Below, one piece after another: positions 43,697 to 50,962 of a DNA stretch of 50,962 nt (position 1 is its first letter; each line of letters opens with the position of its first letter). The DNA comes from Dethiobacter alkaliphilus. GTDB lineage: Bacteria; Bacillota; Dethiobacteria; DTU022; UBA8154. The translations under genes and the position numbers were made by a program. A model generated the notes under the pieces. That model searched no databases, had not been told where the DNA came from, and worked only from the letters and a program-made list of their open reading frames with translations. Location: the NCBI GenBank assembly GCA_016841605.1, contig JAENYV010000013.1, forward strand, positions 1 through 50,962, given 5' to 3'.

Positions 43697-44416
43697 ATGT
43701 TCGGTTTTGAAGTTGAGAGAATGGATTGGGATTCAAAATTTTGGGGTATAGTTGTATATAATGCAACAAAAGGCAAAGAACGAATATTCGATAATACATT
43801 TAATTTTAGCATGCCAAACTGCAACTCATTTATTATTCAAGCTTTAGTAGAAGATCCGGATATAGATTATATTAATTTTTTAGAGGATAATAATTTTAGA
43901 TTCGTTGAAACAAAAATTACTTTAAAAAAGGAAGTTAAGAGTAGGTCAGATGTAAGTAATGATTGCAAAAAGGTTGCATTCGATGATATAGAAATAAAAA
44001 AAAATGAGTTCTATAATTTGTTTGGAAAATTTAGTAGATACTCATTATTTGGGAGAAAAAGAGTTAATGAGTTTTATTATACCTGGGTTGTTAACAGTAT
44101 TAAGGGAGAAATGGATGATGAATGTATCGGATACTATGATGAAAATGAATTAGCTGGTTTTACGACTTTTAAAATACGGAGTAATGATCTGATTATTGGT
44201 TTAATAGGAGTTTTTTCTAAGCATCAAGGTAAAAGCATTAGTCAACGACTTTTGAACAGTATTAATAAAATAGCATTAGATAATAATTGTAAAACAATAT
44301 ACATTTCAACTCAAGGTAAGAATTTGAAAGCGATTAATGCTTATATCAAAAATGGCTTTTTTTTTGACAGCATAAGGCATTGGTATTATTTTAATAAGAG
44401 TAAGTATGGGACTTAA
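43697..44416 (+). CDS. rffC: GNAT acetyltransferase resembling dTDP-fucosamine acetyltransferase (RffC/WecD)
   Basis: A 239-residue protein. The opening VERMDWDSKFWGIVVY matches the L-x-WDS-x-FFG start of the RffC/WecD family. The central FGKFSRYSLFGRKRVNEFYY with TWVVNSIKG is also typical, and a GNAT acetyl-CoA site lies at about 178-200 (IGVFSKHQGKSISQRLL). RffC acetylates the 4-amino group of dTDP-Fuc4N, the product of the RffA-like enzyme at 27106. The two genes are 15 kb apart but in one locus. A GGGGTGAAATAA sequence precedes the ATG. It is the last gene of the glycan locus and is very A+T-rich. Confidence 0.75.
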   Translation: MFGFEVERMDWDSKFWGIVVYNATKGKERIFDNTFNFSMPNCNSFIIQALVEDPDIDYINFLEDNNFRFVETKITLKKEVKSRSDVSNDCKKVAFDDIEIKKNEFYNLFGKFSRYSLFGRKRVNEFYYTWVVNSIKGEMDDECIGYYDENELAGFTTFKIRSNDLIIGLIGVFSKHQGKSISQRLLNSINKIALDNNCKTIYISTQGKNLKAINAYIKNGFFFDSIRHWYYFNKSKYGT

Positions 44417-44532
44417 ATTTTACATCCAAAAAGTTGAGAAATATGTGTAATTTATTAATTTAACTCTCGGTGTTAAGGTATCGAATGAGTCAGGATATTG
44501 AGGCGCTGCCATACGAAAGGGGAAGAAACAGA

Positions 44533-44548
44533 TAGGCCGGCCGGCCTA
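44533..44548. repeat. 16-bp perfect GC palindrome
   Basis: TAGGCCGGCCGGCCTA is its own reverse complement. It stands out in an A+T-rich spacer. It could be a binding site for a dimeric protein or part of a structured RNA. No known motif is assigned. Confidence 0.6.
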
Positions 44549-44576
44549 AACGATTTCCAGACAAGAGAGGCTTAAG

Positions 44577-44691
44577 CATCTATTCGACCTTTGCTACTAT
44601 ATTTTTTTATTACACTTCACTTTTCCTCCGAAAAAAAATCCTTTTTTTGTCTATTTAAAAAAGGATTTTTTTAAGTGCCATCGAATAGATG
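44577..44691. repeat. 11-bp inverted repeat enclosing a terminator
   Basis: CATCTATTCGA (44577-44587) recurs in reverse complement as TCGAATAGATG (44681-44691), enclosing the A/T-rich hairpin at 44632-44672. The nested arrangement could be a small mobile element with inverted ends or a structured transcript end. Confidence 0.55.
44632..44672 (+). terminator. Rho-independent terminator
   Basis: A7-TCC-T6 (44632-44647) pairs with A6-GGA-T7 (44657-44672) around a nine-base loop. The final T7 run makes a good transcription stop, probably for the glycan operon, whose last stop codon is about 215 bp upstream. It is symmetrical enough to work on both strands. Confidence 0.75.
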
Positions 44692-44720
44692 ATAAGGAGT
44701 ATTTTTGTAACACTCCCATT

Positions 44721-44751
44721 ATTATATTCCCTACCCATTATATTCCCTACC
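44721..44751. repeat. 15-bp tandem direct repeat
   Basis: ATTATATTCCCTACC occurs at 44721-44735 and 44737-44751, one base apart. It lies about 45 bases before the Crp/Fnr start codon, within its probable leader or promoter, and could be a regulator-binding pair. Confidence 0.55.
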
Positions 44752-44793
44752 GGAATTTTTTCCTCTTAAACTCTTTTCATAGGAGTGGTTCGT

Positions 44794-45471
44794 ATGGCTA
44801 GCCTGGAGCTGGGCACAATTGAACTTTTTCAAGATCTGGACCCAACGCAATTAAAGATGGTTGAGGAAAAAATAACCCTGCGGAGTTATGACAAAGGAGT
44901 TACAGTTTTCCTGGAAGGTGAGGAAACAGACGGTATCTATATTATTGTCAGCGGGCATGTGAAAGTTTACATGCTGCATACGGACGGAAGAGAAAAAACA
45001 CTTGCTCTCTTAAGTTGCGGCGATGTTCTGGGAGAAGTAACTCTTTTCGGCAGTGATTTACGTTCAGCAGCCGTGGAAACATTGGAAAACGCCACTTTTT
45101 ATGTTATCAGCAAAGAAGATTTTAAGACGTTGATCTTTAATATCCCCGAATTGGCTATGCGAGTTATTGAAATGCTTTCTTTACGTTTACGGCAGACCAA
45201 CCGCCAGATTCAGGAGATTGTCTTTTTAAATGCTCCAAGCCGGGTAATAAGTAGCCTTTTGCACCTTTCCGAAAAATACGGAAAACCCAAGGATGAAGGT
45301 TTGGAGATACCTCTGCGCCTTACCCATGCTGAATTGGCCAAGCTTGCCGGTGTGTCCAGGGAAACGGTTACAAAGGTTCTGAATAACCTCCACGAACGCC
45401 GGCTTATTCAGATGACACATAAACACATTAAAATATTAAAAAGAAAAGAATTATTGTCGGACATTTTATGA
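44794..45471 (+). CDS. Crp/Fnr-family transcriptional regulator
   Basis: A 225-residue regulator. Residues about 10-125 are a cyclic-nucleotide-binding-type domain (GVTVFLEGEETDGIYIIVSG, GDVLGEVTLFGSDLRSAAVE), and residues about 150-215 a Crp-type winged helix (LTHAELAKLAGVSRETVTKV). It has no N-terminal cysteine cluster, so it is not an iron-sulfur FNR. Its ligand is unknown. The ATG at 44794 follows TAGGAGTGG; a GTG three codons upstream is less well placed. It lies between the glycan locus and the SLH gene in the same direction and could regulate either. That is inference. Confidence 0.88.
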   Translation: MASLELGTIELFQDLDPTQLKMVEEKITLRSYDKGVTVFLEGEETDGIYIIVSGHVKVYMLHTDGREKTLALLSCGDVLGEVTLFGSDLRSAAVETLENATFYVISKEDFKTLIFNIPELAMRVIEMLSLRLRQTNRQIQEIVFLNAPSRVISSLLHLSEKYGKPKDEGLEIPLRLTHAELAKLAGVSRETVTKVLNNLHERRLIQMTHKHIKILKRKELLSDIL

Positions 45472-45936
45472 AAAATATTTTATATTTCGCATTTTTTAGC
45501 AAAAAAGCTCACCTATTTGCAGGAATTCCCTTTATGCCCAACGAATTTCATAAATAATTCTAACCATTATTGTGTTGAAGCTCACTGAAAAAAAACTTTT
45601 TTACATAGATAATTCTGTTTAAGAATACATTTTTTTAGGCAAACATCTGCATAAAAATTAGGGAAATTTCGGGATTGTTTATTATTTCTCAGAAAAATAA
45701 CTTAATTAATTTTTATTTCAGAGCGAAGAATCGATTAACTTTGCCAAAGAGACGGCATTCGGGGGGGGAATATTTTTATTGACATAGCTAAGGGTTTAAA
45801 TTTGCAGCATTAAAGGGCGTCATCGTTTCAGAACCGTGTGGTAATTTGGTTACGGATTAATAATTAGTGTTAGCGGGTGTTTTCTCCAGTAATAAGTAAG
45901 CAGTTTTCAATTTTTTTCTTAAAAGGAGTTGAGTCA
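45472..45936. other. A+T-rich intergenic region before the SLH protein gene
   Basis: No gene or clear RNA was recognised. A run of eight G bases (45761-45768) is followed 10 bases later by a perfect TTGACA (45779-45784), but no -10 box lies at the usual distance. The long untranslated region may hold regulatory structure that I cannot name. Confidence 0.5.
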
Positions 45937-46008
45937 ATGACATTTACCATGATTTACAATGATTTCCCAAGTGCAAGTAACATAGTTATACTGGGGGTGC
46001 AAAGATGA
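45937..46008 (+). CDS. Short leader ORF (23 aa) coupled to the SLH protein gene
   Basis: An ATG at 45937 is preceded by AAAAGGAG, a strong ribosome-binding site seven bases away. The frame encodes MTFTMIYNDFPSASNIVILG plus VQR, and stops at TGA 46006-46008, which overlaps the ATG of the SLH gene at 46005 (ATGA). The SLH gene also has its own GGGGGTG site within this frame. The arrangement suggests translational coupling or a regulatory leader peptide. There is no run of a single amino acid that would indicate classical attenuation. Confidence 0.5.
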   Translation: MTFTMIYNDFPSASNIVILGVQR

Positions 46009-49000
46009 AATCAAAGAAGAAAGCATTCGTATCAATTGCTCTAATCTTTTTGCTCATGTTTTCTATGATTGGGTCAGCTCTGGCTCAAATTGTTGATATT
46101 GAAGACCACTGGGCTCAAGAGCAGATTAATTCCTGGACAGCAAAAGGACTTATTCAAGGATATCCTGACGGAACTTTTAAACCGGACCAGGGCATTAACA
46201 GGGCCGAGTTTTTTACTTTGGTTAACAGGTCCCTGGGCTTACAAAAAAGAGCATCCCTTACTTTCACGGATGTTATCGGGAATGAATGGTTCGTCGAGCA
46301 GATTGAAAAGGCTGTTGTGGAAGGATACGTAGAAGGCTATCCTGATGGAACAATAAAACCTTATCAGAGCATTACCCGTCAGGAAGTAGCGGTAATAATG
46401 TCAAGATTATTCAGCCTGGAAAGCCCTGAACAGGTACCGGCAGCGGAAAGGTTTACGGATTATGGGCAAATTCCGGAGTGGAGCAAGAACGCGGTTAAGG
46501 CTGTTGTGGGGAAAGGATACGTGTTAGGTTATCCGGATGGTTCATTTAAACCTGAGAGACCGATTACGAGAGCTGAAACGACGGTACTGTTGGACAGGAT
46601 CTTGGGCACTTTTTACAATGCTCCGGGCACCTACGGTCCGGCAGAGGACAAAGAGGTTATCGATAACGCTACCATTAGCTCAGCCGGGGTGACATTACGC
46701 AATATTACTGTTAATGGAGACCTCCATATTACAGCAGGTGTCGGCGAGGGCTCTGTTAATCTTAATAATGTAGAGGTTAAAGGTTCCTTGTTGGTTAAAG
46801 GCGGAGGCGAGGATAGCGTTTACCTTGACGACTGCACTATTGGAAATGTTGTTGTGGAGAAAGCGGACGGCAAGGTGCGTGTGGTAGCCCGCGGCAACAC
46901 GAATGTTACTATAGTAAAAGTTAAATCATCGGCACAACTTGAAACGGAAAATATTACGGCCGGTTACGACGGATTTGTCACTGTTTATCTGACAACAGAT
47001 GATGAAGTGGATTTAGCCGGTGATTTTGGGACTGTGTTTATTGAGTCGGAAGGGGCCAAAGTTCAATTATTAAGCGGGACTATAAAGAAAATGGTAGCTT
47101 CCGCTGCAGCAAAGGATGCAACACTGACCACATCTAGCGGCACAATAATCAGCGAGTTGGAGCTTAATGTTGCAGTTAAAGTGGTTAATAAAGGTACAAT
47201 AAGCAAAGCAACCGTTAATGTAAGCGGTGTTGTGTTTGAAGGTGTAAGGCCGGTTGTCGTATCTGTGGCGGAAGGCGTCGAAAAACCGACAGTTCCGAGC
47301 ACAGGCGGTGGCGGTGGTGGAGGCGGTTCAACTCCTGTAACGACATATACCGTAACATTTGTTGTATATGATCAGGACTTTAACAAGGTAAACGATGCTG
47401 TTATTAACTTTAACACCGTTGCATACACTGCCGGTCAATATAATATTAACAGTACATCCGGAACCTATGATTATCAAGTGAATAAAGACGGCTATGCTTC
47501 GGACTTCGGTACTGTAATTGTTAATGCTGATGTAACAGTTCAGGCAATTATTGTCGAAGATGCAAGCAATGTGGAAGAATTGGCAGCCGGAACTTATACG
47601 GGTAATTATGTAGTCCGGGAGCTTTCACAGGATACAATTTTCGGTCCGGAAATGGGGACTGCCAATATAACAGGAACCCTCTATTTAGATCCGGGCGAGG
47701 AGTACGACCTTACTCTGAAAAACATTGTTGCGGATAAGATGATTGTTCTTTCCGGAAAATCAAATTCCATTACCATGCTTAATGTAGGGGTTCTTACCGT
47801 CCTGATTATCAGCGATGATACTGGTGTAAGGATAATTGCGCAAGAGGGTACCTCTATTAAGGAAACCAAAATTGATAAAACAAATCCGGATAAACGTTCC
47901 GCTTTAGTGGTAGGCGCAGGAACGTCCATGGGTAAAATCAGCGTTAATGCCTCCGGTGAACTGGAGCTGGACGGTGATTTCGGCGAAGACGAAGTGATCG
48001 TTTCCGGCGATGGAGCATCTATCAGCCTGGCACAGAATGCCAAAGTATCCAGTATCAACATGGCAGCCCAGGGGAGCGTAAAGGCTCAGGCAGGGGCAAG
48101 CGTAGCAAAACTTAATGTAACTGCCGGTAAAGAAGTTGCTGTGGAAGGTAGTTTTAGTGAAACAGAAGTAAACATTACCGGAGACGGTGCTACACTGAAA
48201 CTTGCCGAAAATACCAGTGTCGGCAAAACAAATGTTTCCAGCAATGCAACTATCAGCGCAGGAGCCGGTGCAAAGGTAGCAGAAGTAACCATAACCAGTG
48301 CAGCAGCAGGGAAAACGGTAAAGATCGACACGCAAGAAAAGGTGGAAAGTGTCAAGGTAGAAGCATCAAATGCCAGAGTTGAAGGTGGTTCCAAGATCGA
48401 GGTAATCGAAGTTTCTTCCGGGGTTAGCGGAGTTAAGGTAGACGTAGCCCCCGAGAAAATAGCCGGTGGTTCGATTATAGATGATCAGAATGTAACTCAT
48501 GAAGAAAACACTGTTATGTCACCGATAGCTTCTCCGCCGTCCGGAGCATATGCAACCCCCTTGACGGTTACCCTTACCTGTGATACTGCAGGAGCGGTTA
48601 TTTTCTATACCACCGACGGTTCTGCTCCTACAACCGGTAGTACTGAATATACAGGGCCCTTTACAATCGACCTACCGAAAACAGTTAAAGCTTTTGCCGT
48701 AAAGGATGGCTACGATTTTGACAGCGCCATCAAAACCTTTACCTATACGCAAGCTGTTTCGCAGGGATTGAGTGCTCTTCAATTAAGTGAAGGAGTTTTG
48801 GCTCCATCCTTTGAAAGAACGAGAACAGTCTACTCATCCACAGTGCCGTATGAGACCACGGCGATAACTGTTACCCCAGCTGCCGTGGCCGGGATTATTA
48901 CAGTAAATGATCAGGTTGTAACAAGCGGCGGAGTATCGCAAAGTATCTCCCTGGCTGTAGGGGCAAATATCATTACTGTTAAAGTCCAAGAGACTGGTAA

Positions 49001-50069
49001 GCAGGCAAGGATCTATACGGTTGTTGTTACCAGACAGCCGAGCGTTAAATATATGTTAACGTTGCAAGCCGTACCGACAACAGGAGGTACAGTGACAGGA
49101 GCCGGTGAATATCAAGCGGGAACAGAAGTAACAATCACTGCGACAGCCAACACAGGCTATCGGTTTGTAAACTGGACGAAAGGAGGAGTGGAAGTCAGCA
49201 CCGAAGCAAGCTATATCTACACAATGCCGGCACAAGCAGTAACATTGGTAGCGAACTTTGAAGCACTTTATGCTTTGACCCTGGAAGCAAATCCGACAAC
49301 AGGCGGGACAGTAACGGGAGCCGGAAACTATGCTGCAGGAGCCGAAGTATCGGTAAGCGCCACGGCTACCACGGGTTATCAATTTGTGAACTGGACAAAA
49401 GGCGGCGTGGAAGTCAGCAGCCAGGCAAGCTTTACCTACACGATGCCCGCACAAGCAGTAACATTGGTAGCGAATTTTGAAGAAGTTCCTTATGAGGATG
49501 AAATGCCCTTGAAAAATTTAGGAAGTAAAGGGAATGTTCTAGAAGAGGGCAATGTATATAACATTTTTGATGATACTGCTATGGGGCTTTATGTAGTAAG
49601 TATAAGAGTATCGAGATTGCCCGAAGTATTTGAAAATGCAGAAGGATATGTGCTTAAAGTAGGAGAAAAAACATATACTTTGCTTCAAAACATATTCAAT
49701 GCGGATATATTTGAAGTTAATATTCCCAAGTCGGATGCGGCAGAACAGGAACTAGAAGACGGTTTATTTAGTGCAATAAAACCAGAAACTTATTTGCTGA
49801 AAGAATTAGGAAGTAAAGGGAATGTTCTAGAAGAGGGCAATGTATATAACATTTTTGATGATACTGCTATGGGGCTTTATGTAGTAAGTATAAGAGTATC
49901 GAGATTGCCCGAGGTATTTGAAGATGCAGAAGGATATGTGCTTAAAGTAGGAGAAAAAACATATACTTTGCTACAAAACATGTTCAATGCGGATATATTT
50001 GAAGTTAATATTCCCAAGTCGGATGCGACAGAACAGGAACTAAAAGACGGTTTATTTGAAAAGATTTAA
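46005..50069 (+). CDS. Large SLH-domain surface protein with beta-helix, Ig-like and InlB-type repeats
   Basis: A 1354-residue exported protein with a signal peptide at about 1-28. Three SLH domains (29-200; for example GYPDGTFKPDQGINRAEFF and GYPDGSFKPERPITRAETT) should anchor it to cell-wall polymer. Beta-helix-like repeats fill 215-430 and 525-830, separated by a Gly-rich linker near 433-446. A chitobiase-like beta-sandwich follows (840-920; GAVIFYTTDGSAPT), then a cadherin-like beta domain (923-1008), two InlB B-type repeats (1012-1155) and two near-identical 96-residue C-terminal modules. It is probably an S-layer or S-layer-associated protein and a likely glycan acceptor. A GGGGGTG precedes the ATG. 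Confidence 0.88.
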   Translation: MKSKKKAFVSIALIFLLMFSMIGSALAQIVDIEDHWAQEQINSWTAKGLIQGYPDGTFKPDQGINRAEFFTLVNRSLGLQKRASLTFTDVIGNEWFVEQIEKAVVEGYVEGYPDGTIKPYQSITRQEVAVIMSRLFSLESPEQVPAAERFTDYGQIPEWSKNAVKAVVGKGYVLGYPDGSFKPERPITRAETTVLLDRILGTFYNAPGTYGPAEDKEVIDNATISSAGVTLRNITVNGDLHITAGVGEGSVNLNNVEVKGSLLVKGGGEDSVYLDDCTIGNVVVEKADGKVRVVARGNTNVTIVKVKSSAQLETENITAGYDGFVTVYLTTDDEVDLAGDFGTVFIESEGAKVQLLSGTIKKMVASAAAKDATLTTSSGTIISELELNVAVKVVNKGTISKATVNVSGVVFEGVRPVVVSVAEGVEKPTVPSTGGGGGGGGSTPVTTYTVTFVVYDQDFNKVNDAVINFNTVAYTAGQYNINSTSGTYDYQVNKDGYASDFGTVIVNADVTVQAIIVEDASNVEELAAGTYTGNYVVRELSQDTIFGPEMGTANITGTLYLDPGEEYDLTLKNIVADKMIVLSGKSNSITMLNVGVLTVLIISDDTGVRIIAQEGTSIKETKIDKTNPDKRSALVVGAGTSMGKISVNASGELELDGDFGEDEVIVSGDGASISLAQNAKVSSINMAAQGSVKAQAGASVAKLNVTAGKEVAVEGSFSETEVNITGDGATLKLAENTSVGKTNVSSNATISAGAGAKVAEVTITSAAAGKTVKIDTQEKVESVKVEASNARVEGGSKIEVIEVSSGVSGVKVDVAPEKIAGGSIIDDQNVTHEENTVMSPIASPPSGAYATPLTVTLTCDTAGAVIFYTTDGSAPTTGSTEYTGPFTIDLPKTVKAFAVKDGYDFDSAIKTFTYTQAVSQGLSALQLSEGVLAPSFERTRTVYSSTVPYETTAITVTPAAVAGIITVNDQVVTSGGVSQSISLAVGANIITVKVQETGKQARIYTVVVTRQPSVKYMLTLQAVPTTGGTVTGAGEYQAGTEVTITATANTGYRFVNWTKGGVEVSTEASYIYTMPAQAVTLVANFEALYALTLEANPTTGGTVTGAGNYAAGAEVSVSATATTGYQFVNWTKGGVEVSSQASFTYTMPAQAVTLVANFEEVPYEDEMPLKNLGSKGNVLEEGNVYNIFDDTAMGLYVVSIRVSRLPEVFENAEGYVLKVGEKTYTLLQNIFNADIFEVNIPKSDAAEQELEDGLFSAIKPETYLLKELGSKGNVLEEGNVYNIFDDTAMGLYVVSIRVSRLPEVFEDAEGYVLKVGEKTYTLLQNMFNADIFEVNIPKSDATEQELKDGLFEKI
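49518..50069 (+). repeat. Tandem duplication of a 288-bp C-terminal module
   Basis: The segment starting at 49518 is repeated 288 bases later (from 49806). The unit encodes LGSKGNVLEEGNVYNIFDDT and then MGLYVVSIRVSRLPEVFE. Only a few base differences are visible (for example NA versus DA after VFE), so the duplication is recent. I do not recognise the domain. Confidence 0.85.
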
Positions 50070-50089
50070 CAGGGTAATGTACTAAAAAT

Positions 50090-50125
50090 TGGGAAGAAGA
50101 CAGTAAAGGTATTGTCTTCTTCCCA
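50090..50125. terminator. 13-bp hairpin between the SLH gene and the next surface gene
   Basis: TGGGAAGAAGACA (50090-50102) pairs perfectly with TGTCTTCTTCCCA (50113-50125) around a ten-base loop. Only TTAAAA follows and not a T-run, so it may be a weak terminator, a processing site or a stabilising structure. The next gene has its GGAGG 17 bases downstream. Confidence 0.5.
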
Positions 50126-50144
50126 TTAAAAAGGAGGTTAAATT

Positions 50145-50962
50145 ATGAACAAGAAAACACAGAAAAAAATAGGTTTATCCCTTTTGCTTTGTTTGTTTCT
50201 GTTATTTTCTTTGATCCCAGTTACTTTTGCAGAAACATACGAACTGGAACAAGTTGTTGTTAATTTAGAAGTTGAAGAAGGTATTATACAACCCGTAGTC
50301 ATGGATTTGGTTTATTTTACACAATTACGTACAGCAGGGTTACTTGTATTTGATGAAAATGAAAATCCATTAATTCCAAATTATATTAAATCAAGTGATG
50401 GAAATTTTTATGGATTAAGTTCCTTTACACAAGCTAGAACAGCATCGGATGGAACAAATCCAGGGGCTTTAGCATTATTAAATCAACATCCCGACTTAAT
50501 TGTGCAATTAAGCCCATATACTGTTGAATATGTAGGCGGAGAATTTATATTTACTCCACCAAGTATTGAAAAATATACATTAACAGTAGGGGTAGAGGGA
50601 CAGGGCACGACGGATCCAACAGTTGGAGCATATGAATATGAAGACGGCGCCTCGGTGACGTTAACGGCATATGCGGCTGAAGGCTGGGATTTTGACAAGT
50701 GGGTAGTAGGTACAGAAAACATTAGTGCGGAACAGATTACGGTAGTAATGGATTCTAATAAGACAGCCACAGCCTACTTTAAAGAAGAGTCTGTTGAAAG
50801 CTATACATTAACAGTAGGGGTAGAGGGACAGGGCACGACGGATCCAACAGTTGGAGCATATGAATATGAAGACGGCGCCTCGGTGACGTTAACGGCATAT
50901 GCGGCTGAAGGCTGGGATTTTGACAAGTGGGTAGTAGGTACAGAAAACATTAGTGCGGAACA
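50145..50962 (+). CDS. Secreted protein with InlB-type repeats (partial, runs off the window)
   Basis: An open frame from the ATG at 50145, preceded by AAGGAGG, continues to the window end with no stop, giving at least 272 residues. A signal peptide spans about 1-30 (LSLLLCLFLLFSLIPVTFA). Residues 30-143 form a domain I do not recognise (EQVVVNLEVEEGIIQPVVMD). From residue 144, 76-residue repeats of the divergent InlB B-repeat type begin (YTLTVGVEGQGTTDPTVGAY, then FDKWVVGTENISAEQITVVM). These fold into small beta domains on surface proteins. The second repeat is cut by the window edge. It is probably another cell-surface protein co-located with the SLH gene. Confidence 0.8.
   Translation, partial: MNKKTQKKIGLSLLLCLFLLFSLIPVTFAETYELEQVVVNLEVEEGIIQPVVMDLVYFTQLRTAGLLVFDENENPLIPNYIKSSDGNFYGLSSFTQARTASDGTNPGALALLNQHPDLIVQLSPYTVEYVGGEFIFTPPSIEKYTLTVGVEGQGTTDPTVGAYEYEDGASVTLTAYAAEGWDFDKWVVGTENISAEQITVVMDSNKTATAYFKEESVESYTLTVGVEGQGTTDPTVGAYEYEDGASVTLTAYAAEGWDFDKWVVGTENISAE
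50574..50962 (+). repeat. 228-bp tandem repeat within the last surface-protein gene
   Basis: The sequence from 50574 recurs from 50802, offset 228 bases (76 codons). By eye, 50802-50962 is identical to 50574-50734. The identity at DNA level suggests very recent expansion, and more copies may follow outside the window. Confidence 0.88.

Larger units (their letters stand above)
44417..44793. other. 377-bp intergenic region rich in symmetrical repeats
   Basis: No gene was found. The spacer contains a 16-bp GC palindrome (44533-44548), a wide 11-bp inverted repeat (44577-44691) enclosing a terminator hairpin (44632-44672), and a 15-bp direct repeat (44721-44751). It lies between the end of the glycan locus and the Crp/Fnr gene. 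Confidence 0.7.

Noticed and set aside
44461-44590. Possible c-di-GMP-I riboswitch (ACGAAAGG and GGCCTAAA segments)
   Set aside because: Some short segments resemble the aptamer, but the GACGCAAAGCC core and the tetraloop-receptor segment are missing or misplaced, so the call is not supported.
47063-48394. Several antisense ORFs in the SLH protein gene
   Set aside because: They mirror low-complexity Thr/Val/Ala-rich coding repeats and have no independent support.
49063-50962. CRISPR array from the repeated sequences near the end
   Set aside because: The repeats are long, in frame and coding, with no short repeat-spacer pattern and no cas genes.

Overview
The window looks like a chromosomal segment of a Clostridia-class Firmicute, perhaps a relative of the Peptococcaceae/Desulfotomaculum group. 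This is inferred from strong GGAGG ribosome-binding sites, several TTG starts, SLH-domain and copper-amine-oxidase-stalk surface proteins, a PiT-type sulfate permease and palindromes built on a GGGGACGGTTCC core. No rRNA, tRNA, CRISPR array or complete transposase was seen.

Layout. (1) 1-1.9 kb is accessory DNA: the 3' end of a probable group II intron, an antitoxin followed by a broken vapC, and a rhuM-family gene on the minus strand. (2) 2.4-11.0 kb encodes secreted surface proteins: an RCC1/Ig-like/cohesin/dockerin protein, a double-cohesin protein with a CFI-box and membrane anchor, an LRR/Ig/CuAO-stalk protein and a TolC-like protein. (3) 11.3-14.2 kb is an O-antigen-ligase-type membrane enzyme with a C-terminal TPR region. 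(4) 14.2-15.3 kb is a PIN-toxin/antitoxin pair lying between two copies of a long palindromic element. (5) 15.5-44.4 kb is a large glycan locus. (6) 44.4-50.96 kb holds an unusual intergenic region rich in inverted repeats, a Crp/Fnr regulator, a short coupled leader ORF, a 1354-residue SLH protein and the start of another repeat-rich secreted protein.

How the glycan locus may work. A WbaP-type transferase starts the chain on undecaprenyl phosphate. Glycosyltransferases of families GT2 and GT61 extend it, and an ABC-2 pair (Wzm/Wzt) exports it. RfbA and RfbB make dTDP-4-keto-6-deoxyglucose, which can go three ways: to dTDP-rhamnose (RfbC/RfbD), to a dTDP-3-amino sugar (FdtA plus a DegT aminotransferase), and to dTDP-Fuc4NAc (RffA plus RffC). 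A FabH-ACP-SDR-FabD set contains just the activities needed for a 3-hydroxybutyryl-type ACP thioester, and sits beside a hexapeptide acyltransferase. CysD, CysN, a PiT-family permease and CysC make PAPS with no PAPS reductase in the locus, and a PAPS-type sulfotransferase is encoded upstream.

Main hypothesis: the locus builds a sulfated, acyl-decorated deoxysugar glycan. It may be attached to the neighbouring S-layer-like proteins by the O-antigen-ligase-type enzyme, as in S-layer glycosylation clusters of Gram-positive bacteria. The enzyme families are seen in the sequence; the final glycan structure and its acceptor are inference.
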